Shown here: in pieces, positions 18,536 through 27,598 of the stretch
How positions within the stretch are numbered: position 1 is the stretch's first letter
How the letters are laid out: each line of letters starts with the position of its first letter
From: an uncultured Alphaproteobacteria bacterium
GTDB lineage: Bacteria > Pseudomonadota > Alphaproteobacteria > Rhodobacterales > Rhodobacteraceae
NCBI GenBank assembly: GCA_902562285.1
Contig: CACESU010000003.1
Coordinates: 18,346 to 82,345 of the forward strand
DNA: 64,000 nt
Direction: 5' to 3'
Position numbers and translations under genes: made by a program
Notes under the pieces: model-generated
What the model was told of the DNA's origin: nothing
What the model saw: the letters and a program-made list of their open reading frames with translations, nothing else
Databases searched by the model: none

Positions 18536-19840
18536 ATGGAAAAAAATTATGATGTTATTATTGTTGGTGCAGGTGTAATAGGTACTGCTATTGCATTTGA
18601 ACTGTCAAAAAAAGGTTACAGAACTTTAAATATTGATCGAAACCCTTCTTCTGGCTATGGTTCAACATCCGCATCATGTGCAATTATTAGAGTTCACTAC
18701 TCAACCTTTGACGGGTGTGCCCTAGCTTATGAAGGTTATCATTATTGGAAGAAATGGGAGGAATATTTAGAATATAAAGACGAAAATGGACTTGCAAAAT
18801 TTATTGAGTGCGGGTGCATGATTTATCAAACTCATGAGAATGATTATCTCAAAAATATAATTGCTAGAGCCAATGAGCTACAAATACCTTTTGAAAAATG
18901 GACGCCCGAACTAATTCAAAGAAAACTACCTATTGTTAACACTAAACAATTTGGACCTGTAAAACTTACAACAGATAACGAATTTGGAAAAAATAGTGGT
19001 GAAAATCTCAGGGGAGCTATCTTTTTTCCAACTGCAGGTTATATAAATGATCCTCAGCTATCTGCACATAATCTTCAAAGGGCCTCTGAAAAAAAAGGAG
19101 GGCACTATTTGTTTAATAGTTCAGTAGAAAAAATCATGATTAATAAAAAAAGAACATCAGGTGTTGTTCTCAGTAATGGAGAAAAAATTCATGCTCCTAT
19201 AGTTGTTAATGTAGCTGGCCCTCACTCTATGAAAATAAATCAATTGGCTGGAGTTGAAGAGGAAATGAATATCAAAACTAAAGCGCTAAAAGTTGAAGTT
19301 GCACATGTTAAACCACCAAAAGGGTTTGATTATGAAAAAAACGCTTTTGTTATTTCAGACAGCGATATTGGTTGTTACAGTAGGCCAGAAATAGGTAATC
19401 ACGTTTTAATAGGAAGCGAAGATCCAAAGTGTGATGAACGAATATTTGTAGATCCTGATGACTGGGATCAGAACTTTACAGAACAGTGGAAAACCCAAGT
19501 TTTAAGACAAGCACAAAGATTTCCTGATATGTCAATTTCTACAAATATAAAGGGAGTAGTTGCATTATATGATGTTTCAGATGATTGGATACCAATCTAT
19601 GATAAATCAAGTTTACCAGGATTTTATATGGCCATTGGTTCCAGTGGAAATCAATATAAAAATGCACCAATTGCAGCTATAATGATGGCAAATTTAATCG
19701 AGAAATGCGAAAATGGTCATGATCATGATAAAGATCCAATTAAACTAAATCTTTCGAATATTAAAAGAGACATTAACGTAGGGTTTTATTCCAGAAATAG
19801 AATTATTAATAAAGAAAGTAGTATGTCTGTTTTAGGTTAA
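18536..19840 (+). CDS. FAD-dependent amine/amino-acid oxidoreductase (DAO family)
   Basis: The 434-aa enzyme begins with the FAD-binding motif DVIIVGAGVIGTAIAFELSKKG. It also shows 'STSASCAIIRVHYST' near residue 43, the middle 'VVNVAGPHSMKINQLAG' strand-helix, and the closing 'GFYMAIGSSGNQYKNAP' loop of the DAO fold. The family covers sarcosine, dimethylglycine, D-amino-acid and hydroxyproline dehydrogenases. A nearby proline-racemase-family gene (13006-14037) makes a D-hydroxyproline-type substrate possible, but the genes are not adjacent. GAGGTAGTTCAAA precedes the ATG. Confidence 0.85.
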   Translation: MEKNYDVIIVGAGVIGTAIAFELSKKGYRTLNIDRNPSSGYGSTSASCAIIRVHYSTFDGCALAYEGYHYWKKWEEYLEYKDENGLAKFIECGCMIYQTHENDYLKNIIARANELQIPFEKWTPELIQRKLPIVNTKQFGPVKLTTDNEFGKNSGENLRGAIFFPTAGYINDPQLSAHNLQRASEKKGGHYLFNSSVEKIMINKKRTSGVVLSNGEKIHAPIVVNVAGPHSMKINQLAGVEEEMNIKTKALKVEVAHVKPPKGFDYEKNAFVISDSDIGCYSRPEIGNHVLIGSEDPKCDERIFVDPDDWDQNFTEQWKTQVLRQAQRFPDMSISTNIKGVVALYDVSDDWIPIYDKSSLPGFYMAIGSSGNQYKNAPIAAIMMANLIEKCENGHDHDKDPIKLNLSNIKRDINVGFYSRNRIINKESSMSVLG

Positions 19841-19887
19841 TCAATTAAATATATTTCTTCAATTAGCAGATCAAATAGTTTTGTTTT

Positions 19888-20928
19888 TTAAAGGGTTAAA
19901 AGTTCTGGCCATTTATCTATACATTTCATCAATAAGGGAAAATTATTATACATGATATTACCGTTTTGCCATAAATTAAGATCATCAACACGTATAGTTT
20001 GATTTTTTAAAATCCAACAAATCTCACCAGGCGCATAATCTCCACACGTATGAAAATGTAAGTAATTAGGATGAGCAAAAACTGTATTACTCCAATAATC
20101 AGGATTATGTAATTTAATACTTTCACTAAGAAGACCATTATGAATACCACAATGCAAAGAGTGCACAATATCTCTTTTGATTTCAAATTTATTAGATACA
20201 TAATCATAATGCCTTTTTATATTGCAAAGATCTTTTTCATTTCCAATTACTGACTGAATATGTCCATTTTTGATATAAAACTTAACTTTTTCATTCAATT
20301 TGATATTCGATGGAGAATAAAAACTTGATCCAGATGAAGTTAAAAATTTTTCAACTACAACTACCCCACTTAATAAAGTCGCACTTATTGGAGAATGAAC
20401 CACCATTGGGAATCTTTTTATAGCTACATCATTATTATCTGAAAATATTTTATAACAATTACCCGTTACATCGGTTCCAGAGGGACAGCTTATTTTTAAT
20501 TTTTTAGTATTAATAAAAACTTCATCAATACTTTTCTTAAAATCTAAATGAATTTTATAATTAGTTGTCCCAAATTGAGAGGCTAACATGTTAATATTTC
20601 TAGCATACGACATCACTACTTTACATGAATGTACATTTTCAAACCTTTTGAGATCACCCAATCTTGAAAAGTAAATAATACAATCATATTTTGAGGATAA
20701 TTTTTGTATTTTGTAAGAATTTTCTTCAGTTGGTTCTTCAATCATTAAAAGATTTGCCACAATCTCCAGTTCAGTACAATATTTTTGTACAATCTTTGCA
20801 ACAAACTTATCATACCAACCAAATTTCTCATTTTCAGCGACAATTAAAACCTTTTTGTGTGGAGATAGTTCAGCACAATTTAAAATTAAATTCAGTGCAC
20901 CTTTTTTTAAATTTTCTTTAAAATTCAA
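19888..20928 (-). CDS. M29-like metalloenzyme (aminopeptidase T / NicX-like)
   Basis: The 346-aa protein resembles the M29 fold family, which includes thermophilic aminopeptidases and the ring-cleaving 2,5-dihydroxypyridine dioxygenase NicX. Candidate metal-ligand segments are 'HSLHCGIHNG' and 'FAHPNYLHFHTCGDYAPGE' near the C-terminus. Peptidase against dioxygenase cannot be separated by eye. Its start is 4 bp after the stop of a 2-oxoglutarate-oxygenase-like gene, so they are co-transcribed; a dissimilatory ring-cleavage or hydroxylation pathway is a reasonable inference from that pairing. Confidence 0.55.
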   Translation of the reverse strand: MNFKENLKKGALNLILNCAELSPHKKVLIVAENEKFGWYDKFVAKIVQKYCTELEIVANLLMIEEPTEENSYKIQKLSSKYDCIIYFSRLGDLKRFENVHSCKVVMSYARNINMLASQFGTTNYKIHLDFKKSIDEVFINTKKLKISCPSGTDVTGNCYKIFSDNNDVAIKRFPMVVHSPISATLLSGVVVVEKFLTSSGSSFYSPSNIKLNEKVKFYIKNGHIQSVIGNEKDLCNIKRHYDYVSNKFEIKRDIVHSLHCGIHNGLLSESIKLHNPDYWSNTVFAHPNYLHFHTCGDYAPGEICWILKNQTIRVDDLNLWQNGNIMYNNFPLLMKCIDKWPELLTL

Positions 20929-20932
20929 AATA

Positions 20933-21898
20933 CTAGTTTTTCCTATAAGAAAATGCTTTATTAAATCGCCAAATCAAATAATCACCACAGGTAATTGGTT
21001 CCTCATTTGTATTTTTTTCAATCTCAGGAATTTCTCCAGGGTTGATTAGTGTTTCTGGATCAGGATCAAATGCTAATACAATTGATAATCTCTCTTGACC
21101 TGACGAATTAACTACTCTATGTGGGGTTGATTTATAAATTCCACCTGTCCACCTTGATAATAAGTCAGCTACATTAACTATAAGAGTTCCTTCAATAGGA
21201 GGAGCATGAAACCATTGTCCATCTAATCCTTTAATTTGTAACCCACCAACAGAATCCTGACACAAAATCGTCAGTAATCCAAAATCTGTATGTTCACTTA
21301 CTCCAAATTGCATTTCACCCATTTCTTTTGGTTGGTCAGGATAATAAACAAGAGACGCTCTACTCAATGGAGCATTGCAATTCCTGATAAAAAAATTTTC
21401 TTTTAAATTTAAACCCATTGCAAAACAGGTCAAAAGATTTTTTGCAAGTTCATTTATTTGATGAAAATAACTCATGGCATTTTGCTGTAGTGATGGTAAA
21501 AATTTAGGCCATTTATTGACACCCCTTAATTGATGATCATCTGGCAACGATCCATCGTCATATTGATATCCCCAAATAAAACTTTCTTTTAAATCAGGTT
21601 TTGCTTTATCACCCATTTTTGCTCCACCAAAACCCAGCCAGCCCCTATGTTTTTTTGTAATAAGTACTTTTGATTTATCATCTGTAGAACTTCTAAAAAA
21701 ATTTAAACCATCTTTTCTAAGATCATTGATAAGGTTTTCCGAAATATCGTGATTTTGGATGTAAATAAAACCAAGACCAGTACTTGCTTTATATAATTCT
21801 TTTGCAATTTCTATTTTATTAGATGCAGAATTAATTTTTTTTATATCAATTACTGGAACTCGTTCTTTGTCTATAGATTTGATCATTGAATTACTCAT
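20933..21898 (-). CDS. Isopenicillin-N-synthase-like Fe(II)/2-oxoglutarate oxygenase
   Basis: The 321-aa non-haem iron oxygenase has the N-terminal DIOX_N domain ('ASTGLGFIYIQNHDIS') and the catalytic jelly roll. HTDFGLLTIL supplies the His-x-Asp ligands (about residue 200), 'STPHRVVNSSGQERLSIVLA' supplies the distal His, and the Arg-x-Ser binds 2-oxoglutarate. All three iron ligands are present. Enzymes of this type hydroxylate or desaturate small molecules. It is the middle gene of an AhpD-like/oxygenase/M29-like transcript next to an amino-acid transporter. Confidence 0.88.
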   Translation of the reverse strand: MSNSMIKSIDKERVPVIDIKKINSASNKIEIAKELYKASTGLGFIYIQNHDISENLINDLRKDGLNFFRSSTDDKSKVLITKKHRGWLGFGGAKMGDKAKPDLKESFIWGYQYDDGSLPDDHQLRGVNKWPKFLPSLQQNAMSYFHQINELAKNLLTCFAMGLNLKENFFIRNCNAPLSRASLVYYPDQPKEMGEMQFGVSEHTDFGLLTILCQDSVGGLQIKGLDGQWFHAPPIEGTLIVNVADLLSRWTGGIYKSTPHRVVNSSGQERLSIVLAFDPDPETLINPGEIPEIEKNTNEEPITCGDYLIWRFNKAFSYRKN

Positions 21899-21916
21899 TG
21901 AATTTTACCCAATATT

Positions 21917-22255
21917 TTATTTTTTTACTAATTGATCAAAGGCTTCTAAAGCTTTAGCACTAAACATTATTGAAGGACCACCTCCCATATAGGAACACAC
22001 ACTTAATACCTCCACTATTTCTTTTCTAGTGGTACCAAGTCTTATCAAGTGCTCTATATGTAAACCAATACAACTTTCACATTTAGTTGAAATGGCGATA
22101 CCCAAAGCAACAAATTCTTTTGTTTTTTCTGAAAGATCACCATCTTTTTTTACCGGTTTTCCCATTTGTGAAAAACCTTCAAATGTTTCAGGGGTTACTT
22201 TTCTAAGTTCATTAAATCCATTTCTGGCATTATCTAAAAAATTTTTCCAATCCAT
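21917..22255 (-). CDS. Carboxymuconolactone decarboxylase/AhpD-like protein
   Basis: The 112-aa all-helical protein has the AhpD-type redox motif CESCIGLHIEHLIRLGTT, with two cysteines and the following His in place. The family includes alkylhydroperoxidase partners and gamma-carboxymuconolactone decarboxylases. It is the first gene of the three-gene run ending at 19888. A second, unrelated-looking AhpD-type protein is encoded at 24776, on the other side of the ABC transporter. Confidence 0.85.
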   Translation of the reverse strand: MDWKNFLDNARNGFNELRKVTPETFEGFSQMGKPVKKDGDLSEKTKEFVALGIAISTKCESCIGLHIEHLIRLGTTRKEIVEVLSVCSYMGGGPSIMFSAKALEAFDQLVKK

Positions 22256-22294
22256 TTTTTCCCCATTTAAAATAAAATCTATGAAGGACTTTGA

Positions 22295-23071
22295 TTAATT
22301 CGAATTACTCTCATTAGAACCTAACTTTTTTTCCAACCATCGAACTGCAAAACTTATTAATAAAACTAAAACTAAATATTCTAAAATAAGTAGTGTATAT
22401 ATCTCAAGAGGTCTATATTCTGTTACTACAATCTCATTTGCTCTTCTTGTCAATTCTTGCATTCCAATTACTGATGCGAAAGCTGACATTTTCACTATGT
22501 AAATAAATTGATTTGCTAGGGGCGGAAGAATTCTTCTTAAAGCTTGTGGGAATATAATATATCTCATGGCTTGAAATTGCGACAACCCAATTGTTTGGGC
22601 TGCTTCTCTCTGACCTCTAGATATAGATTGTATACCAGCTCTGTAAATTTCTGCGGTAAAAGCACTATCAGAAATAGCTAAAGTGATGACAGCACCCCAA
22701 AATGCATCAATTTCTATTTTCAAGCCTAAAGACTGAAAAATTACTGGAAGCCCATAAAAAACCCAAAATAACATTGGTAATAAAGGAATAGCTCTAATGA
22801 ACTCCACATAAATTCTATTAAAGGATCTTAAAAAGAAATTATTTGAAAAACCTGGTAAAGCAACTACAAGTCCTAAGATAATAGATATAAATGCAGCAAT
22901 TATTGACAACAAAATAGTTGCTCCAAATCCACCAATTAGAAATTTAATATTTGCCAAACCCGATTTTGTTGTAGGGTCAATAACATACCAGCCCCAATTT
23001 CCACTACCGCTAGAACAACTAGCAAGTGAAGCTAGAAAAAATAATACGAAAATATATTTAAAGGATTTCAT
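22295..23071 (-). CDS. Polar amino-acid ABC transporter permease
   Basis: The 258-aa inner-membrane permease belongs to the HisM/GlnP type. The N-terminal segment ends in a lipobox-like ASCSSG, then several membrane helices follow. The family's EAA loop is visible as 'EAAQTIGLSQFQAMRYIIFPQALRRILPPLANQ' split across residues about 155-190. It lies 6 bp after the ATPase gene and is divergent from the binding protein at 23954; all three make one transporter. A second permease is not seen, so the permease is probably a homodimer. Confidence 0.93.
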   Translation of the reverse strand: MKSFKYIFVLFFLASLASCSSGSGNWGWYVIDPTTKSGLANIKFLIGGFGATILLSIIAAFISIILGLVVALPGFSNNFFLRSFNRIYVEFIRAIPLLPMLFWVFYGLPVIFQSLGLKIEIDAFWGAVITLAISDSAFTAEIYRAGIQSISRGQREAAQTIGLSQFQAMRYIIFPQALRRILPPLANQFIYIVKMSAFASVIGMQELTRRANEIVVTEYRPLEIYTLLILEYLVLVLLISFAVRWLEKKLGSNESNSN

Positions 23072-23077
23072 TTTATC

Positions 23078-23815
23078 TCAGTAGTTTAAAACTTGATCTA
23101 AAAATTTTTTTAACCTATTAGTTTTAGGGTTTTTAAAAAAGATTGAAGGTATATTTTCTTCTAATATTTTACCATCATCCATAAAAATAATTTTGTCAGC
23201 TGCTTTTTTTGCAAATCCCATTTCATGAGTAACTACCACCATTGTCATTCCATCATTTGCTAGATCCAAAATAACTTCTAAAACCTCTGCTATCATTTCT
23301 GGATCTAATGCTGAAGTTGGTTCGTCAAATAACATAATTTTAGGCTCTAAACATAATGCACGAGCAATAGCTACTCTTTGTTGCTGTCCCCCAGAGAGAA
23401 GATTGGGTTTTTTATAAGCTTGTTCAGGAATTTTGACTCTATCTAAAAAATATAATGCTCTTTCATTAGCTTCTTTTTTTGAAACCCCCAAGGCCTTAAT
23501 TGGCCCCAAAGTAAGGTTTTCAATTACTGTTAAATGAGGAAATAAATTAAACTGTTGAAAAACCATACTTACTTTAGATTTTATAGACTCTAGGCAGGCC
23601 CTATTATCTGTTAAAGAATGGCCAAGTACATTAATCTCACCCTCATCATGCGATTCAAGTCGGTTTATACACCTAACAAGAGTTGACTTACCAGATCCTG
23701 AGGGACCGCATATAACAACCTTCTGTCCTTTCAAAACATTTAAATTAACACTATCCAGTGCTTTAAACTTTCCAAAATATTTGGAAATATTTTTTATATT
23801 TATTACTTCTTTCAT
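23078..23815 (-). CDS. Polar amino-acid ABC transporter ATPase
   Basis: The 245-aa ATPase has an intact Walker A ([18 protein letters not shown]), Q-loop ([12 protein letters not shown]), ABC signature ([15 protein letters not shown]), Walker B ([14 protein letters not shown]) and H-loop ([10 protein letters not shown]). These features place it in the GlnQ/HisP subfamily. It drives uptake through the permease encoded 6 bp downstream. Its start faces the binding-protein gene across a 138-bp divergent intergenic region, where shared regulation is likely. Confidence 0.95.
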   Translation of the reverse strand: MKEVINIKNISKYFGKFKALDSVNLNVLKGQKVVICGPSGSGKSTLVRCINRLESHDEGEINVLGHSLTDNRACLESIKSKVSMVFQQFNLFPHLTVIENLTLGPIKALGVSKKEANERALYFLDRVKIPEQAYKKPNLLSGGQQQRVAIARALCLEPKIMLFDEPTSALDPEMIAEVLEVILDLANDGMTMVVVTHEMGFAKKAADKIIFMDDGKILEENIPSIFFKNPKTNRLKKFLDQVLNY

Positions 23816-23953
23816 TAATAATATTTCAATAAATTGCCTATATTTTGAAATTTAATAGGATTATAGACTTAAATCAAAATTAGATTCAATAAATTCTATT
23901 GAATCTTTTTAATACCTAACTAGTATCGTTATTTGTAAAAAAGGAGATTTGAA

Positions 23954-24727
23954 ATGAAGATTATAAAAATTGCAATTTTGGTTTTTTTAACCTTAGGCAC
24001 TTTTACTTTTTATGCATCGGCAAATTCAGTTCTTAATGAAATACTTAGTTCTGGAAAATTAAAAGCAGGTACAACTGGTGACTTTAATCCATTCTCTACT
24101 AGAGACCCTGCTACTAACAAATATCAGGGATACGATATTGATATCATGACTGAACTAGCTAACGATATGGGTGTTGAAATAGAATTTGTGGCTACAGATT
24201 GGAAAACCATTGTCAATGGAATTGTAGCTGGGAAATATCACATTACTGGATCTGCTTCTATAAAAGCATCTAGAATGAAAGCTGCAGGTTTTTCTGAAAG
24301 TTATTTAGCTGTTGTCTTTAAACCTTTTACCACTTCCGAAAAAGTAGGTAAATTTAATGGTTGGGATTCAATTAATAAGGACGGGGTTAGAGTTGCAACA
24401 ACATTAGGTACGGCAATGGAACCCATGGTTAAAGAATGGTTTCCCAATGCTGATATAAAAAGTGTTGAAGCTCCAGCAAGGGGTTATCAAGAAGTGTTAG
24501 CAGGTAGGGCTGATGTATTTGTTACATCAAATCTTGAAGGATCAACTTTGAAAGCAAAATATTCAAATGTTAAAGAAATAGAGGTAAATGCGCCTAGAAA
24601 TCCAACACCTTTAGCAATGCTACTACCTCAAGCTGATCAAGTATGGATTAACTATGTTAATCACTGGATAAAAATAAAGACAGCAAAAGGTTTTTTCAAA
24701 TCTACAGCTGAAAAATGGGGTCTTTAA
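23954..24727 (+). CDS. Periplasmic solute-binding protein of the polar amino-acid ABC transporter
   Basis: The 257-aa product has a signal peptide (about residues 1-23, ending FYASA). A family 3 solute-binding domain follows: 'SGKLKAGTTGDFNPFS', 'YQGYDIDIMTELANDMGVEIEFV' and 'LAGRADVFVTSNLEG'. AAGGAG lies close before the ATG. It is divergent from the ATPase/permease genes. The ligand is unknown; the neighbouring oxygenase/M29-like and AhpD-like genes suggest the imported compound is catabolised, perhaps an N-heterocyclic or modified amino acid. That is inference only. Confidence 0.93.
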   Translation: MKIIKIAILVFLTLGTFTFYASANSVLNEILSSGKLKAGTTGDFNPFSTRDPATNKYQGYDIDIMTELANDMGVEIEFVATDWKTIVNGIVAGKYHITGSASIKASRMKAAGFSESYLAVVFKPFTTSEKVGKFNGWDSINKDGVRVATTLGTAMEPMVKEWFPNADIKSVEAPARGYQEVLAGRADVFVTSNLEGSTLKAKYSNVKEIEVNAPRNPTPLAMLLPQADQVWINYVNHWIKIKTAKGFFKSTAEKWGL

Positions 24728-24731
24728 ATTA

Positions 24732-24757
24732 GAGCAAAGCATAAAATTGCTTTGCTC
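24732..24757 (+). terminator. Perfect 9-bp stem hairpin between the binding-protein gene and the next gene
   Basis: GAGCAAAGC, an 8-base loop, then GCTTTGCTC. No T-run follows, so this is probably not a strong intrinsic terminator. It could be a 3'-end stabilising or partial-attenuation hairpin that keeps the binding protein more abundant than the downstream product, as is common for ABC transporter operons. Confidence 0.5.
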
Positions 24758-24775
24758 AACAATAAGGAAATTAAT

Positions 24776-25348
24776 ATGTCCGCCTGGATTGAAATGGTAA
24801 CTGATGAGGAAGCTTCTGAAAAATTAACTAAAGTTCTAAATAGTGTTAAAACTCCTCATGGTACTGTCGATAATGTAATGAGAGTTCATTCTCTTAGACC
24901 TAGTACCATGAAGGGCCATTACAAACTATATAAGTCTGTCCTTCACGATGAAGAAAATTTCATACCAACTTGGTTTCAAGAAACTATTAGTAGTTATGTT
25001 TCTATAATAAATAACTGTGAATATTCTTTCGCTAATCATTGGAAAAATGCTAAAGATCTTATTAATGATGAAATAAAAAGTAACCAAATTGAAAAAGCTT
25101 TAAAAACTAAAAATTTAAAAAAGTATTTTTCAGGAAAGGAACTTGCCTTATTAAATTATGCAGAAAAACTTACAATAAATCCAGGTAAGATGATAAAAGC
25201 AGATGTAACTAAATTACAGAGGCTAGGGTTAACTGATGGAGAAATTTTGGAAGCTAACCAAATTATTTGTTATTTTAATTATGTTAATAGGACAATAAAT
25301 GGACTCGGAGTTACAACAAAAGGAGATACTGTTGGATATTATAAATAA
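24776..25348 (+). CDS. AhpD-like peroxidase-related protein
   Basis: About 190 aa. The frame opens earlier at a TTG (24752), but AAGGAAATTAAT before the ATG at 24776 (MSAWIEMV) sets the start. The helical protein has the carboxymuconolactone decarboxylase/AhpD core 'SIINNCEYSFANHWKNA', in which the first of the two usual cysteines is replaced by Asn and one Cys remains. The redox activity of classical AhpD is therefore doubtful. It lies downstream of the binding-protein gene, past the hairpin, and 18 bp before an aminotransferase gene. Confidence 0.75.
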   Translation: MSAWIEMVTDEEASEKLTKVLNSVKTPHGTVDNVMRVHSLRPSTMKGHYKLYKSVLHDEENFIPTWFQETISSYVSIINNCEYSFANHWKNAKDLINDEIKSNQIEKALKTKNLKKYFSGKELALLNYAEKLTINPGKMIKADVTKLQRLGLTDGEILEANQIICYFNYVNRTINGLGVTTKGDTVGYYK

Positions 25349-25366
25349 AACTTATTTGAATTAAAA

Positions 25367-26506
25367 ATGATAACTTCTCTTTCAGATAGAGAATCCTATC
25401 CTTGTCTAGAAAAATTTACCTACTTAAATCAAGCTTCCTTGGGTTTAATAAGTAGTGAATGCATAAAGGAAATGACAAATTTTCTGAATCAAACCGCCAG
25501 ATTTGGAAACATACACATATCTGATGAAGATGAACTTGATATAGTTGACAACCTTCGTAATACTGCTTCTAAACTTCTGCAATGTCCCTCTAATCAAACT
25601 GCTGTGTTATCATCTGCAAGTGAAATTCTTAACCAAATTCCATACATTATTAAACCATCTAAAAAGTCTGAAATACTTTTGCTAAAAAATGATTTTCCAG
25701 CAGTTACTAGGCCTTGGTTGAAATATGCTAAAGAACAATCTTGTTCAATTAATTTCATAGAAGAAAATCTTAAATCCAATATTACTGATGAAGTGTTAAA
25801 AAATATAACCTCCAAAACTTCAGTTATTGCTATTAGCCTAATTCAATATTCAACTGGAACTAAAATTAATTTAGATATTTTAAGTAAAGAAGCTAAATCA
25901 AAAGGAATTAAACTTGTAATAGATGTAACTCAAGCTTTGGGAGCAATACCAATTTTTGCAGATAAGTGGGATGCAGATTTTTTAGTATCAAGTGGGTATA
26001 AGTGGTTAGGCGGTCATGGTGGTGTAGGTTTAGCCTATGTAAGCAAGTATTCACTTAAATCAGATCCTTTTAATGCTGGGTGGATGGGAGCCCCAAATCC
26101 ATTTAACATGATTTATGATAAGTGTGATTATAGTAGAGATTCAAAAAGCTACACTCAATCAACTATGTCATATGTATCAATAATTGGTTTAAAAAAGTCT
26201 ATTGAAGAATTAATAAAGTTAAATCCATTTAAAATTGAGAAACATTCAAAAAAGTTGTCAAAATTCTTAATCTCTAGGATTAATCAAAAGAAATGGAAAG
26301 TTTTTCAAAATAAAAAAGCATTTAATAATTCAAATCACATAATATCTTTTCAATCTAAATCAAATATGCTTGAACCTAGTATAATATTAAAAAGATTAAA
26401 AAAAAATAAAATTATTTGTAGTTTAAGAAATAAAAAACTTAGATTATCAATAGCACATTTTAACAACCAAAATGATATAGAGAATCTACTTGAAACATTG
26501 AATTAA
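25367..26506 (+). CDS. Class V aminotransferase (PLP enzyme)
   Basis: The 379-aa protein has the fold-type I class V layout of isopenicillin-epimerase/cysteine-desulphurase relatives. It starts 'FTYLNQASLGLIS' and has the Asp of 'LVIDVTQALGAIP' for the pyridine nitrogen. The Schiff-base lysine lies in FLVSSGYKWLGGHGG (about residue 212). The C-terminal domain is short and Lys-rich. No catalytic Cys of a desulphurase is evident, so a desulphurase role is unlikely. It is probably in one transcript with the binding protein and AhpD-like genes and may process the imported amino compound. Confidence 0.85.
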   Translation: MITSLSDRESYPCLEKFTYLNQASLGLISSECIKEMTNFLNQTARFGNIHISDEDELDIVDNLRNTASKLLQCPSNQTAVLSSASEILNQIPYIIKPSKKSEILLLKNDFPAVTRPWLKYAKEQSCSINFIEENLKSNITDEVLKNITSKTSVIAISLIQYSTGTKINLDILSKEAKSKGIKLVIDVTQALGAIPIFADKWDADFLVSSGYKWLGGHGGVGLAYVSKYSLKSDPFNAGWMGAPNPFNMIYDKCDYSRDSKSYTQSTMSYVSIIGLKKSIEELIKLNPFKIEKHSKKLSKFLISRINQKKWKVFQNKKAFNNSNHIISFQSKSNMLEPSIILKRLKKNKIICSLRNKKLRLSIAHFNNQNDIENLLETLN

Positions 26507-26576
26507 CAAAAAAAAATAATATCTTTAATGTCTAATTACATAATCAGCAATAAAGTAATAAACTTAAGGAAATATA

Positions 26577-27569
26577 TTGGTAGAAACTATTACTCAATCA
26601 TCAAATGACTGGTTCAAGATTCATGTCGACAGAAAAGAATTAAAGAAACTTTATAAAAGAAGTGATTTGGCTGGTTTTAAGCATATTTTAACTTATTTTG
26701 TTAGTTTGATTGTATTAGGTTTTTTATGTATAAATTACTATGAAACTTGGTGGTTTATATTGTTTTATATATGTTATTGTACTCTATGGGGAGGAGCAGA
26801 TGCCATATGGCATGAATGTGGGCATGGAACTGCATTTAAGACAAGAAAATACAATGACTTTTTTTATCATATAGCAAGTTTTATGAATAACTTTGAGCCT
26901 GTTAGATGGCGTTGGAGTCATTCATTACATCATAGTTATACTGCTTCAATAGATCCTCATGATTTTGAGGTAGAAGGAAGTATATTTTGGGCACCAAGAA
27001 ATTTGTTCAATTTCTTTATAATTTTCATTCCAGGAATAAGCTTAATTTTTTTTCATAAGTCATTATACAAAGAAATCATTTGGCATGCTTTTGGTTTAGA
27101 AACGAGAGTTATGCGAGAATGCATACCGAAAGATAAGAAAAAAAGCTGTATCAATAGTTCGAGAATTTTTATTTCCTTATGGATTTGCATAGTGATTTGT
27201 TCGGTTTTATTTAGCTCACTACTTCCTATACTTTTATTATTAATACCTAAGTGCTTTGCTTCCATTAATATGTTATGGGGTCTTACTCAACATATGGGGC
27301 TTCAAGAAGGAGTTAAAGATCACAGATTCTCAACAAGATCCATAAGATTAAATCCGATCTTTAGTTTTATATATTGGAAAATGGAATACCATATAGAACA
27401 CCACATGTTTCCTATGGTTCCTTCACATAATCTGCCAAAACTGCACCAACTGCTTAAGCATGAATTGCCCAAACCTCAAACTTTAATACAGGCATATAAA
27501 GAAATTATTCCTGCAGTTATTAAAAAAGCAAAAGACCCTAAGTATTATATTCCTGTTAATATACCATAA
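26577..27569 (+). CDS. Membrane fatty-acid desaturase
   Basis: The 330-aa integral membrane di-iron desaturase/hydroxylase has all three histidine boxes: HECGHG (about 83), HSLHHSY (about 119) and HIEHHMFP (about 270), with membrane helices between them. TTG at 26577 is the start, supported by AAGGA eight bases upstream. The substrate could be an acyl lipid or a hydrocarbon-like compound, which the boxes do not tell. It precedes the XdhC gene by 30 bp on the same strand. Confidence 0.9.
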   Translation: MVETITQSSNDWFKIHVDRKELKKLYKRSDLAGFKHILTYFVSLIVLGFLCINYYETWWFILFYICYCTLWGGADAIWHECGHGTAFKTRKYNDFFYHIASFMNNFEPVRWRWSHSLHHSYTASIDPHDFEVEGSIFWAPRNLFNFFIIFIPGISLIFFHKSLYKEIIWHAFGLETRVMRECIPKDKKKSCINSSRIFISLWICIVICSVLFSSLLPILLLLIPKCFASINMLWGLTQHMGLQEGVKDHRFSTRSIRLNPIFSFIYWKMEYHIEHHMFPMVPSHNLPKLHQLLKHELPKPQTLIQAYKEIIPAVIKKAKDPKYYIPVNIP

Positions 27570-27598
27570 AAGGTATTTTTTATTTAATATGAGTTTTT

